Assembly (NCBI GenBank): GCA_902774845.1
Contig: CACYJU010000004.1
Coordinates: 1-64,000 of the forward strand
Length of the DNA: 64,000 bases
DNA from: an uncultured Bacteroidota bacterium
Lineage (GTDB): Bacteria > Bacteroidota > Bacteroidia > Bacteroidales > P3
Direction of reading: 5' to 3'
Positions 41,141 through 49,258 of this stretch are shown here, piece after piece. The notes below the pieces were generated by a model. That model ran no database searches. It was not told the origin of the DNA and worked only from the letters and a program-made list of their open reading frames with translations. How positions within the stretch are numbered: the first letter of the stretch is position 1; every line of letters begins with the position of its first letter. Position numbers and translations under genes: made by a program.

Positions 41141-42295
41141 ATGAAACTGCTTAAACAAACACTCAACGCACTGCTGGCACTGGCCATTGTCACCTGCGCT
41201 GTGTCGTGCAAGAAAGACAAAGTGACCGACGATGAGGCCGAGATGGCCGCCATCGCCAAACAGTATGTGAACCACACGGTTGTCCCCACCTACAAGAACT
41301 TAGCCTCAAGCGCTGAACGCTTGGCCAACGAACTGGCCGCCCTGAAAGCGGACAAGACACAGGACAAACTCAACCAAGTGTGTCAGACCTTCCTCGAAGC
41401 CCGCGCCTGGTGGGAGAAGAGCGAAGCCTTCCTGTTTGGAGCCGCCAGCGACTACGGCATCGACCCGCATATCGACTCCTGGCCTCTGGATGAAGACGCC
41501 TTCAACACCATGATGAGCAACGACGCGCAGATCAACGCCATGAACTCAGAGGATGGCGACTCATACGCCGGCGAAGTGCTTGGCAACGCACTGCTGGGTT
41601 TCCACGGCATAGAGTACATCATATTCAGCAACGGACAACCCAAAGCCATTGGAAGCATCAGCGACAAAGAGTTGACTTACGCCGTAGCCGTAGCAGGAGA
41701 CCTACGTAACCGCTGCTTCCAACTTGAGGTAGCCTGGGCCGGCGAAGACAACGCCCCCGCAACTCACGTCTCCAAACTCAACGACCTAGAGTTGGCCTAC
41801 ACCGTCAGTGGCGGTGCTCTCAGCTATGGAGAGAACATGATCAAGGCCGGACAGGCTGGCAGTCTCTACAGCAGCATGGCCAATGCTATGATGGAAATTC
41901 TCGACGGCGGCTCAGCCATCGCCGATGAGGTAGGCACTTCAAAAATCGGGAAACCCTACAGCGATGAAGACGCCAGCTACATCGAGTCGCCCTACAGTCA
42001 GACTTCCATCACCGACTTCTACAACAACATCAAAAGCGTCGAGAACGCCTACTACGGTGGAATCGAAGGCCAGCGTACCGAAAGCAAGTCGCTGCACAAA
42101 TACATAGCCGACCGCGACGCCGACCTTGACAGCAAGGTGACCACCGCAATAAGCAACGCCCTTGCGAAAATCGACGCCATGCCCCGCCCGTTCGTGAACA
42201 ACCGCAACGACTCGCGCAATCGTGCCGCCATCGACGCCTGCCAAGCATTAGATGCCGCCCTGGCCGAAGCCAAACAAAAAATAGCGGAACTATAA
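41141..42295 (+). CDS. Imelysin-family (M75) lipoprotein
   Basis: A 384-residue lipoprotein (lipobox AVSC, Cys21). The imelysin core is helical, with GFHGIEYIIF carrying the GxHxxE motif shared with iron-regulated IrpA/ICMP proteins, and paired helices around CQALDAALAEAKQKI at the end. Family members lie with ferrous-iron or haem uptake genes and are thought to bind metal. Here it sits between a porin and a dihaem lipoprotein. Confidence 0.9.
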   Translation: MKLLKQTLNALLALAIVTCAVSCKKDKVTDDEAEMAAIAKQYVNHTVVPTYKNLASSAERLANELAALKADKTQDKLNQVCQTFLEARAWWEKSEAFLFGAASDYGIDPHIDSWPLDEDAFNTMMSNDAQINAMNSEDGDSYAGEVLGNALLGFHGIEYIIFSNGQPKAIGSISDKELTYAVAVAGDLRNRCFQLEVAWAGEDNAPATHVSKLNDLELAYTVSGGALSYGENMIKAGQAGSLYSSMANAMMEILDGGSAIADEVGTSKIGKPYSDEDASYIESPYSQTSITDFYNNIKSVENAYYGGIEGQRTESKSLHKYIADRDADLDSKVTTAISNALAKIDAMPRPFVNNRNDSRNRAAIDACQALDAALAEAKQKIAEL

Positions 42296-42359
42296 CCTGC
42301 GTCAAGTGAACCCACTCCCTCTTAACTTATCAACCTATCAACTTTTAAACTCTATAACA

Positions 42360-43934
42360 ATGAACACTAAAATAAAAATCCTTTCCCTTTTCCTCGCTGC
42401 AGCTGCGCTGACGTGTCTCTACTCGTGCAAGCACGAACCCGAGGAAAACGAACCCACCGAGAACGAGGAGGTGTATGCCGGCGGACGACTGGGCACCACC
42501 TTCAACTCTTCGGCCTCTGCCTACGAGGACCCCACTCCGGCAGTGGAGAACGCTGGTTTGGTCAGCCAGTTCAAGTATGGCGAATATTTCTTCGAGCGCA
42601 CCATCACTCAGAACTCTTCGCCTTTCAACGGCCTCGGCCCTGTCTATGTGCGAAGCAGCTGCATCGCCTGCCATCCTGGCTACGGTCACGGTCGCCGCAT
42701 GGAACGCTATAACGCCGACGACTGGGGCAACGGCTACCTGCTGGTGGTTTACAACAAGAACACCAACGCCTACGAGCCCTCAGTAGCGGGCATGCCGCAG
42801 ACACGCGCCGTCGCGCCCTTCAAAGCTCCAATCGACGAAGACCAGATACAGATAATGTGGCTCTCCTATACCGACGAGTGGGGCAACCAGTTCCCCGACG
42901 GCGAGCGCTACGACCTTATCTATCCTGAAGTGATTATCCCCGAAGCTGCCTTCTACGCTCCGCTGACCAACAACTACTCCGACCTTGCTTTCCGTCTTGA
43001 GAGCACCATCGGTGTGTATGGCACCGGACTTATCGACGCCATCGACGACGACTCGCTGAAAGCACAATACAAGCGTGAGGCTGACGCCGGAGCCGACCTC
43101 AACCCCGCTTTCTGGGCAGGCGGCACTTGGGCGCCATCAGCCATGTACGGCAACACCAACCATCCCAAACGCTTCACCTACGCTCTCACCCGCGGCCCTC
43201 TGCAGGACGCCCCTGGCTCAAACGCCATCTGGAACATCACCAACGTGACGCGAAGCAACAAGCGTAAGCACTACCTCGACCTCAACGGCTCCGTCTATGC
43301 CACCACATCGTCGCAAGACCCTGAGGTGCAAGCCTCTTTCTACAGCCATTTCCCCGAATGGAACAAGACGGGCAACGTCGAGCAGGACATCTACAACTAC
43401 CTCACCTGCGACACTCTGCCTGCCGAGATGAGCGACCAGGATTATGTCAACTTCATGGTGTGGCATCGCGGACTTGCTGTGCCCGCCGCTCGTAACATCA
43501 ACGACAGCGTGGTGCAACGCGGCAAGAAACTCTTCAACGAGATGGGTTGCGCCTACTGCCACCGTCCGTCGTGGGTGACGGGCAACGACAACTTCACCGA
43601 CCCGACCGGTTTCTTCCACGATGCCGACAGCCGTCTGCCACGCTATCCGAAGCAGAAGATATGGCCCTACTCCGACTTCATCCAGCATCGTCTCTACATG
43701 AAGAACGACATCCGCACAGGTTGGTGCCGCACCACCCCGCTGTGGGGTCGTGGCCTTAGCCAGATATGCACAGGAGCCTCTGACCGTCTGCACGACTGCC
43801 GCGCTCGCACGGTGATTGAAGCCATCATGTGGCACGGCAACCACCAGAGCGACGCCTACCGCAGCGTTAAGAAATTCCGCGCCCTCAGCAAAGCCGACCG
43901 CGACGCAGTGGTGAAATTCATCGATGCGATATAG
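42360..43934 (+). CDS. Dihaem c-type lipoprotein (DUF1111-like oxidoreductase)
   Basis: ATG 42360 gives a lipoprotein signal (MNTKIKILSLFLAAAALTCL, lipobox YSC) and 524 residues. Two CXXCH haem sites are present: Cys101-Cys104-His105 (CIACH) and Cys397-Cys400-His401 (CAYCH). The region TFNSSASAYEDPTPAVENAG and FGEYFFERTIT-like segment, plus the C-terminal half ending in GASDRLHDCRARTVIEAI, match DUF1111/thiol-oxidoreductase, distant relatives of MauG peroxidases. These genes accompany imelysin in other bacteria. Electron donor and substrate are unknown. Confidence 0.87.
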   Translation: MNTKIKILSLFLAAAALTCLYSCKHEPEENEPTENEEVYAGGRLGTTFNSSASAYEDPTPAVENAGLVSQFKYGEYFFERTITQNSSPFNGLGPVYVRSSCIACHPGYGHGRRMERYNADDWGNGYLLVVYNKNTNAYEPSVAGMPQTRAVAPFKAPIDEDQIQIMWLSYTDEWGNQFPDGERYDLIYPEVIIPEAAFYAPLTNNYSDLAFRLESTIGVYGTGLIDAIDDDSLKAQYKREADAGADLNPAFWAGGTWAPSAMYGNTNHPKRFTYALTRGPLQDAPGSNAIWNITNVTRSNKRKHYLDLNGSVYATTSSQDPEVQASFYSHFPEWNKTGNVEQDIYNYLTCDTLPAEMSDQDYVNFMVWHRGLAVPAARNINDSVVQRGKKLFNEMGCAYCHRPSWVTGNDNFTDPTGFFHDADSRLPRYPKQKIWPYSDFIQHRLYMKNDIRTGWCRTTPLWGRGLSQICTGASDRLHDCRARTVIEAIMWHGNHQSDAYRSVKKFRALSKADRDAVVKFIDAI

Positions 43935-43990
43935 TTTAAGCGGTCAGTGGCCAGTAATCAGTGACCAGTGACCTGTCAGTATTAATTAGA

Positions 43991-46135
43991 ATGAAGAAGA
44001 TAAATATCCTTCTTATGGTGCCGGTGGTGATAGTGCTCGCCGCCGGCACTATTGTTGAGAAGCTGCACGGCCACGAGGCAGCGGCCGCATCTGTCTATGG
44101 TTCATGGTGGTTCGCCACGTTACTCGCCATTGTTGGCGCTGCTGCTGTTGTCGCCATAGTGAGGGAAAAAATGTGGCAAGTTCCGCACCGACTGCTGATT
44201 TTCTGTTCAGCGGCGATAATATTGCTCGGCGGCGGATTGTCCACATGGACGGGCTCTCACGGCAGCATGACGCTGAAAAGCGGAATATCTTACAACAGTT
44301 ACGAAGACGACAACGGCAATGCGCACCAGCTGCCCTTTGCCGTCACGTTGGACGGGTTCGAGGTGGTAACCTATCCAGGCTCGCACACTCCGATGGACTT
44401 CGTGAGTCATATTGCCGTCGAAGGCGAGAAAGCCGACATTTCGATGAACAACATATTCAAACGTGGCGGCTACCGTTTCTACCAAGCCGACTTCGACGAG
44501 GACGGCAGCTCGATCCTCAGCGTGGCACACGACCCCATCGGCATCGCCGTCACCTACGTTGGCTACGCTTTGCTTGCCGTCGGATTACTGCTTGTGTTCA
44601 TCTCGCCCAAGTCGCACTTCCGCAAGTTGCTCAAAGGTTCCGTCGTCGCTGTAATGCTCTTGCTGTCGGTCTCCGCCTCCGCCGCACCCTCCACCCTTCC
44701 CCGCCAGACAGCCGACCGCATGGGTCGGATTATGGTAGAGTACAAAGGGCGCATCTGTCCGCTGCAGACTTTGGCAAAAGACTTCACCACCAAGCTCTAT
44801 GGCAATGCCACCTATCACAGGCTGACCCCCGAGCAGGTCTTCAGCGGCTGGCTCTTCTACTACAGCGAATGGGCCGACGAGCCGATAATCAAAATCAAAG
44901 ACGGCGAACTGCGGAGTCAGCTGGGTACGGACGGCCGCTACACCACATTCAACAACCTGCTGACTCATCAGGAGCTGTTTGCGGAGGCCAAGAACGACAA
45001 GAATCTTGCAGCCGCCAACGAGAAGATGAACCTCGTGATGATGGTCGCCAACAGCAAGCTGCTGAAGATCTATCCCATCGCCGACTCGCTGGGCGAGATT
45101 GCCTGGTATTCGCAAAACGACCAGCTGCCGATGAGCATAGATGACGACACCTACATCTTCGTACGAAAACAACTTGGTTACTGTCAGGAGCTTGTGGTCA
45201 AAGGCGACTTCACTACCCTCGATACGGTCTTCGCCAAAACCCTCCGCTACCAGCAGAAGCTGGCTGCCGAAGTTATCCCGTCACAGTCACGCTTAAATGC
45301 CGAGCGTCTATACAACGCCCTCACCACAGGCCGTTGGCTCGCGATGATGACGGTTACGCTGGGTCTTTTGTTCTTCGCCCTCTCATTATTCGGATATAAG
45401 TGGTCAGCAGTCAGTAGTCAGCAGTCAGTAATTTCCGTTTTCAGAATTGTTCCCATAGTTTTTGTTGGATTGCTCACAGCCTTCCTGCTGCTAATCATCA
45501 TCCTTCGTTGGATAGTTGGAGGACATGCACCTATGGCAGGCGGCTTCGACAGTATGAACCTCATGACCGTCACACTTGGCATTGTGGCGCTTTGCGTTGC
45601 ACGACGGCATCCGTCGGCGCCGAGTGCCGCATTGCTCGCTATGGGATTCTGCCAGCTGGTGGCCATGATGAGCGGCTCCAACCCACCAATCACCAACCTG
45701 ATGCCCGTACTCAGATCTCCGTTGCTGACCCTACACGTAACAGTCATCATGATAGCTTACGCACTATTCCTGTTCGTGATGATATGTAGCGTAGCCGCAC
45801 TAATAAAGCCCTCGTTGCGAGAGCGTATGGTGCGCACCAACCTTCTGATGCTCTATCCAGCCGAAGCCCTACTCGCCGTAGGCATCATGATAGGTGCGTT
45901 GTGGGCAAACATCTCATGGGGCAACTACTGGTCGTGGGACCCAAAAGAGGTATGGGCACTCATCACCTTGATAATCTACGCAATTCCCCTCTTCGCCACC
46001 AACAATCAAGCCTTCAAGCCCTCAGGTACTCAAGAAATTAAATTCCACATCTACTGCATAGTAGCCATCTTGAGTGTAGCGACAACCTATTTCGGAGTGA
46101 ACCTGATACTTGGCGGCATACATGCTTATAATTAA
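43991..46135 (+). CDS. System II cytochrome c haem-attachment protein CcsBA
   Basis: ATG 43991 starts a 714-residue fused CcsB-CcsA protein. The N-terminal ResB/CcsB part has helices and a periplasmic domain (NAHQLPFAVTLDGFEVVTYPG); the C-terminal CcsA half has the WWD haem-handling motif SWGNYWSWDPKEVWALITL. It exports haem and ligates it to CXXCH motifs, such as those in the gene directly upstream. An odd low-complexity insert (YKWSAVSSQQSVISVFR, about residues 470-486) is encoded by a GTCAGCAGTCAGTA repeat. Confidence 0.9.
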   Translation: MKKINILLMVPVVIVLAAGTIVEKLHGHEAAAASVYGSWWFATLLAIVGAAAVVAIVREKMWQVPHRLLIFCSAAIILLGGGLSTWTGSHGSMTLKSGISYNSYEDDNGNAHQLPFAVTLDGFEVVTYPGSHTPMDFVSHIAVEGEKADISMNNIFKRGGYRFYQADFDEDGSSILSVAHDPIGIAVTYVGYALLAVGLLLVFISPKSHFRKLLKGSVVAVMLLLSVSASAAPSTLPRQTADRMGRIMVEYKGRICPLQTLAKDFTTKLYGNATYHRLTPEQVFSGWLFYYSEWADEPIIKIKDGELRSQLGTDGRYTTFNNLLTHQELFAEAKNDKNLAAANEKMNLVMMVANSKLLKIYPIADSLGEIAWYSQNDQLPMSIDDDTYIFVRKQLGYCQELVVKGDFTTLDTVFAKTLRYQQKLAAEVIPSQSRLNAERLYNALTTGRWLAMMTVTLGLLFFALSLFGYKWSAVSSQQSVISVFRIVPIVFVGLLTAFLLLIIILRWIVGGHAPMAGGFDSMNLMTVTLGIVALCVARRHPSAPSAALLAMGFCQLVAMMSGSNPPITNLMPVLRSPLLTLHVTVIMIAYALFLFVMICSVAALIKPSLRERMVRTNLLMLYPAEALLAVGIMIGALWANISWGNYWSWDPKEVWALITLIIYAIPLFATNNQAFKPSGTQEIKFHIYCIVAILSVATTYFGVNLILGGIHAYN
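45397..45432. repeat. In-frame phrase repeat inside ccsBA
   Basis: GTCAGCAGTCAGTAGTCAGC-type repeat in the coding sequence. The same kind of phrase (CAGTGGCCAGTAATCAGTGA) fills the spacer at 43943-43979, just before this gene. It adds about eight low-complexity residues between predicted helices. Confidence 0.75.
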
Positions 46136-46153
46136 TAAGGTGCCGGAGATGCT

Positions 46154-46186
46154 ACCTTGATAATACCTTAATGATACCTTGATGAT
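46154..46186. repeat. 11-bp phased array, ACCTTGATGAT x3
   Basis: ACCTTGATAAT, ACCTTAATGAT, ACCTTGATGAT start at 46154, 46165 and 46176, followed by a partial ACCTAATG. This is the third 11-bp array in the window and lies in the dnaK upstream region. Confidence 0.85.
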
Positions 46187-46230
46187 ACCTAATGCCAATT
46201 CAGAAGGTATCGAATCTGAATCTGTGGGCA

Positions 46231-46267
46231 TGACATAAATATGACAATTTGTCATAAACACATGTCA
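46231..46267. promoter_or_regulatory. Four TGACA/TGTCA half-sites upstream of dnaK
   Basis: TGACA at 46231 and 46242 face TGTCA at 46250 and 46263. The central pair forms the 17-bp near-palindrome TATGACAATTTGTCATA (46240-46256). Such nested inverted half-sites resemble an operator for a dimeric regulator. This is not the CIRCE element of HrcA. The distance to dnaK is about 110 bp. Confidence 0.55.
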
Positions 46268-46374
46268 TAGCACATGATGGCATTGAAGTTGTTTGATAAG
46301 CGGATAGCGGTCGGCAGGCAGCCGGCAGCAGGCAATCAAAACTGATTATTAACAAATAAAAAAGCAATACAACT

Positions 46375-48327
46375 ATGGGTAAAATCATTGGAATCGATTT
46401 AGGAACAACCAACTCATGCGTATCGGTAATGGAAGGCAACGAGCCCGTCGTGATAGCCAACAGCGAGGGCAACCGCACAACACCGTCGGTAGTCGGTTTC
46501 GTGGAAGGCGGCGACCGCAAAGTGGGCGACCCCGCCAAACGTCAGGCCATCACCAACCCTCACAACACCGTCTATTCAATCAAGCGTTTCATGGGCGAGA
46601 CCTATGACCGCGTGCAGAAAGAGATTGAGTCGGTGCCTTACAAGGTGGTGCGTGGCGACAACAACACCCCGCGTGTTGACATCAACGGACGCCTCTACAC
46701 CCCGCAGGAGATCTCGGCCATCGTGCTTCAGAAGATGAAGAAGACCGCCGAAGACTACCTGGGAACCGAAGTGACCGAAGCGGTCATCACGGTGCCAGCC
46801 TACTTCAACGACAGCCAGCGCCAGGCCACCAAAGAGGCAGGCGAGATTGCAGGCCTGAAGGTGCGCCGTATTGTGAATGAGCCTACGGCAGCAGCATTGG
46901 CTTACGGCTTGGACAAGAAGAACAAAGACATGAACGTGGCCGTGTTCGACCTTGGTGGCGGCACCTTCGATATCTCCATCCTCAGCTTGGGCGACGGCGT
47001 GTTCGAAGTGAAGAGCACCAACGGCAACACACACCTCGGCGGCGACGACTTCGACCTAAAGGTCATCAACTGGCTTGCCGACGAATTCAAGAGTGAGAAG
47101 AACATCGATCTGCGCAAAGACCCGATGGCCATGCAGCGTCTGAAAGAGGCCGCCGAGAAAGCCAAGTGCGAACTCTCGTCAAGCCAGGAGACAGAAATCA
47201 ACCTGCCCTACATCACCGTCGCCGACGGCGTACCGCAGCACCTGGTAAAGAAGCTGAGCCGCTCGAAGTTCGAGCAACTCTGCGACGACCTTATCCGCGC
47301 CACCATCGAACCTTGCCGTCAGGCAATGAAAGACGCTGGCTTGAGCAACAACGACATAGACGAAGTCATCCTCGTGGGCGGCTCGACACGTATCCCCGCC
47401 GTACAGAAGAAAGTGGAAGAGTTCTTCGGCAAGACCCCGAACAAGGGAGTGAACCCCGACGAGGTTGTGGCAGTGGGAGCTGCCATCCAGGGCGGAGTGC
47501 TCACCGGTGAGGTGAAAGACGTGCTGCTGCTCGACGTGACGCCTCTGTCGCTGGGTATCGAGACCCTCGGCGGAGTGATGACCAAGCTCATCGACGCCAA
47601 CACCACCATCCCCACCAAGAAGAGCCAGGTGTTCAGCACCGCAGCCGACAACCAGCCCGAAGTGGAGATACACGTGCTGCAGGGCGAGCGCCCCATGGCC
47701 AACGACAACAAGACCATCGGCCGCTTCCACTTGGCAGGCATACCGCCAGCACCGAGAGGAGTGCCTCAGATTGAGGTCACCTTCGACATCGACGCCAACG
47801 GCATACTGAACGTCAGCGCCCTCGACAAAGCCACCGGCAAAAGCCAGAACATCCGTATCGAAGCAAGCAGCGGCCTGAGCGACGACGAAATCAAGCGTAT
47901 GAAAGCCGAAGCCGAAGCCCACGCAGCCGACGACAAGAAGGCCAAAGAGAAGATTGAGAAGATAAATTCGGCCGACAGCATGATCTTCCAGAGCGAGAAG
48001 AACCTGAAAGAGTACGGCGACAAGATACCCGCCGACAAGAAGAGCGCCATCGAGAACGCCCTCAGCGAGCTGAAGGCCGCCCACAGCGCAAGAAACGTGC
48101 AGCAGATTGACGCCGCGATGGAGAAGATCAACGCCGCATGGCAGTCAGCCAGCGAAGATATGTACAAAGCCCAGCAGCAAGCCGGCGGAGCCAACCCCGG
48201 CGCAGGCTTCGACCCCAACAACATGGGCGGAGCAGGCTGCAACAACGGCAACTGCGGAGGCGACTGCAACAACAAAGGCAACGGCGGCGACAACGTAACA
48301 GACGTCGACTACGAGGAGGTGAAGTAA
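46375..48327 (+). CDS. dnaK: Chaperone DnaK (Hsp70)
   Basis: A 650-residue Hsp70: [18 protein letters not shown] (phosphate 1), [14 protein letters not shown] (phosphate 2), [14 protein letters not shown] (adenosine), [19 protein letters not shown] (linker and substrate domain). The usual EEVDK-like tail is replaced by a Gly/Asn-rich end that contains three cysteines ([12 protein letters not shown]) before DVDYEEVK. It stands alone without grpE or dnaJ next to it. Inverted TGACA sites lie upstream and two structured elements downstream. Confidence 0.97.
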   Translation: MGKIIGIDLGTTNSCVSVMEGNEPVVIANSEGNRTTPSVVGFVEGGDRKVGDPAKRQAITNPHNTVYSIKRFMGETYDRVQKEIESVPYKVVRGDNNTPRVDINGRLYTPQEISAIVLQKMKKTAEDYLGTEVTEAVITVPAYFNDSQRQATKEAGEIAGLKVRRIVNEPTAAALAYGLDKKNKDMNVAVFDLGGGTFDISILSLGDGVFEVKSTNGNTHLGGDDFDLKVINWLADEFKSEKNIDLRKDPMAMQRLKEAAEKAKCELSSSQETEINLPYITVADGVPQHLVKKLSRSKFEQLCDDLIRATIEPCRQAMKDAGLSNNDIDEVILVGGSTRIPAVQKKVEEFFGKTPNKGVNPDEVVAVGAAIQGGVLTGEVKDVLLLDVTPLSLGIETLGGVMTKLIDANTTIPTKKSQVFSTAADNQPEVEIHVLQGERPMANDNKTIGRFHLAGIPPAPRGVPQIEVTFDIDANGILNVSALDKATGKSQNIRIEASSGLSDDEIKRMKAEAEAHAADDKKAKEKIEKINSADSMIFQSEKNLKEYGDKIPADKKSAIENALSELKAAHSARNVQQIDAAMEKINAAWQSASEDMYKAQQQAGGANPGAGFDPNNMGGAGCNNGNCGGDCNNKGNGGDNVTDVDYEEVK

Positions 48328-48344
48328 AGAGCCGGTAGCTCTTT
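48326..48344 (+). other. Hairpin at the dnaK stop codon
   Basis: AAAGAGC (48326-48332) and GCTCTTT (48338-48344), 5-nt loop CGGTA. It overlaps the stop codon TAA of dnaK and may shape the 3' end. Confidence 0.6.
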
Positions 48345-48354
48345 ACGATAGCGA

Positions 48355-48403
48355 AGCGGAGAAATTGCCCCTTGCGGGCAATGCGGCCCAAAGGCCGCTC
48401 CGC
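48355..48403 (+). other. Three-way-junction-like structure downstream of dnaK
   Basis: Outer stem GCGGA (48356-48360)/TCCGC (48399-48403) encloses two perfect hairpins placed side by side: ATTGCCC-CTTGC-GGGCAAT (48364-48382) and GCGGCC-CAAA-GGCCGC (48383-48398). The junction has only a few unpaired bases. It may be a dispersed REP-like element or a structured 3' UTR. Confidence 0.65.
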
Positions 48404-48440
48404 GAATCCGAACACCGCGGACAACTCTGCCAATAACAAG

Positions 48441-48477
48441 AAAAGAGGTGCAATCACATGGTTGCACCTCTTTCTTT
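48441..48477 (+). terminator. dnaK transcript terminator
   Basis: AAAGAGGTGCAA (48442-48453) pairs with TTGCACCTCTTT (48462-48473), 8-nt loop, then CTTTTA. Confidence 0.9.
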
Positions 48478-48521
48478 TATCTCATGCGGACAGATGTACT
48501 CTCTCGCCCTAAAAGAGAATT

Positions 48522-49220
48522 CTACATACCGCAAACGTTGTGGGGGATGTTGGGATATTCTTTGATGTACTCTTTGACGTTGTTGCTGAATTCGGACTCG
48601 TTGGTCAGACCGTCGGACAATTCTTTTACCAGTGCGATGTCGAAATCGGTCTTGCAGACGTCGAGCATATAGTGGCCGATAAAATTGTCGGAGTTTTTCT
48701 TGATAAAGTCAACCTGATAGGCATGATACTCGCTTATGATAGGCTGCAGCCGTTCATTAATCTCGGATACCTTCTCTTCGTCTCCGCCTGCCTCCATCAT
48801 CTCCATATGGGTCGCCATGATCTTGTTTTCATAGAGCTCCATCGCCTCCTCATGGTGTGCGAGAAGTATGTCCATCGCCGGAGAGCCTTCGATTTTCCAC
48901 AGGTGGATGGTGTTGCGGTCGCCAGAGATGGTGATGTCGTTGTTTTCAGAGAAGAACTCAAAGACACCACACTCATCATCCATGTTGAATTTGATGGCAT
49001 AAAGTCGCTGAGGGTCGTCGGTGGAGGCTTTGAGTTCTGCCATCTTGTTCACTACCACCGCCGAATCGATGCATGTCGATTTCCCATCGACTTTCTTGCA
49101 TAGGTAAACGGTGCTGTTTTCGGCATTGTCAAGCGTCAAAGAGACCTTGAACTGTTTTGACTTGTTGCAGCCGGTCATGACGAGAGCGGCAGCAAAGAGG
49201 ATAAGGAATAGCTTTTTCAT
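48522..49220 (-). CDS. DUF4369-type lipoprotein without thioredoxin domain
   Basis: A 232-residue lipoprotein (lipobox MTGC, Cys18). The beta-rich N-terminal region (FKVSLTLDNAENSTVYLCKKVDG...DSAVVVNKMAEL) is the DUF4369 domain, and the rest is helical (EAMELYENKIMATHMEMMEAGG and onward). In most Bacteroidota relatives this arrangement continues into a TlpA/AhpC thioredoxin domain; here the protein stops after DVCKTDFDIALVKELSDGLTNE and a short tail PHNVCGM, so the redox module is missing. The -7 box is at 49236-49243. Confidence 0.82.
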   Translation of the reverse strand: MKKLFLILFAAALVMTGCNKSKQFKVSLTLDNAENSTVYLCKKVDGKSTCIDSAVVVNKMAELKASTDDPQRLYAIKFNMDDECGVFEFFSENNDITISGDRNTIHLWKIEGSPAMDILLAHHEEAMELYENKIMATHMEMMEAGGDEEKVSEINERLQPIISEYHAYQVDFIKKNSDNFIGHYMLDVCKTDFDIALVKELSDGLTNESEFSNNVKEYIKEYPNIPHNVCGM

Positions 49221-49235
49221 AATTGATATTTTTTA

Positions 49236-49243
49236 CAAACGTA
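49236..49243 (-). promoter_or_regulatory. Probable -7 box of the DUF4369 gene
   Basis: CAAACGTA on plus is TACGTTTG on minus, 16 bp before the start codon, which implies a very short leader. Confidence 0.5.
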
Positions 49244-49258
49244 CAAATTTTACCTCAA

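Noticed and set aside
46136..46374. CIRCE element for HrcA upstream of dnaK
   Set aside because: The TTAGCACTC-N9-GAGTGCTAA pattern is absent; the inverted repeat seen has a different sequence.
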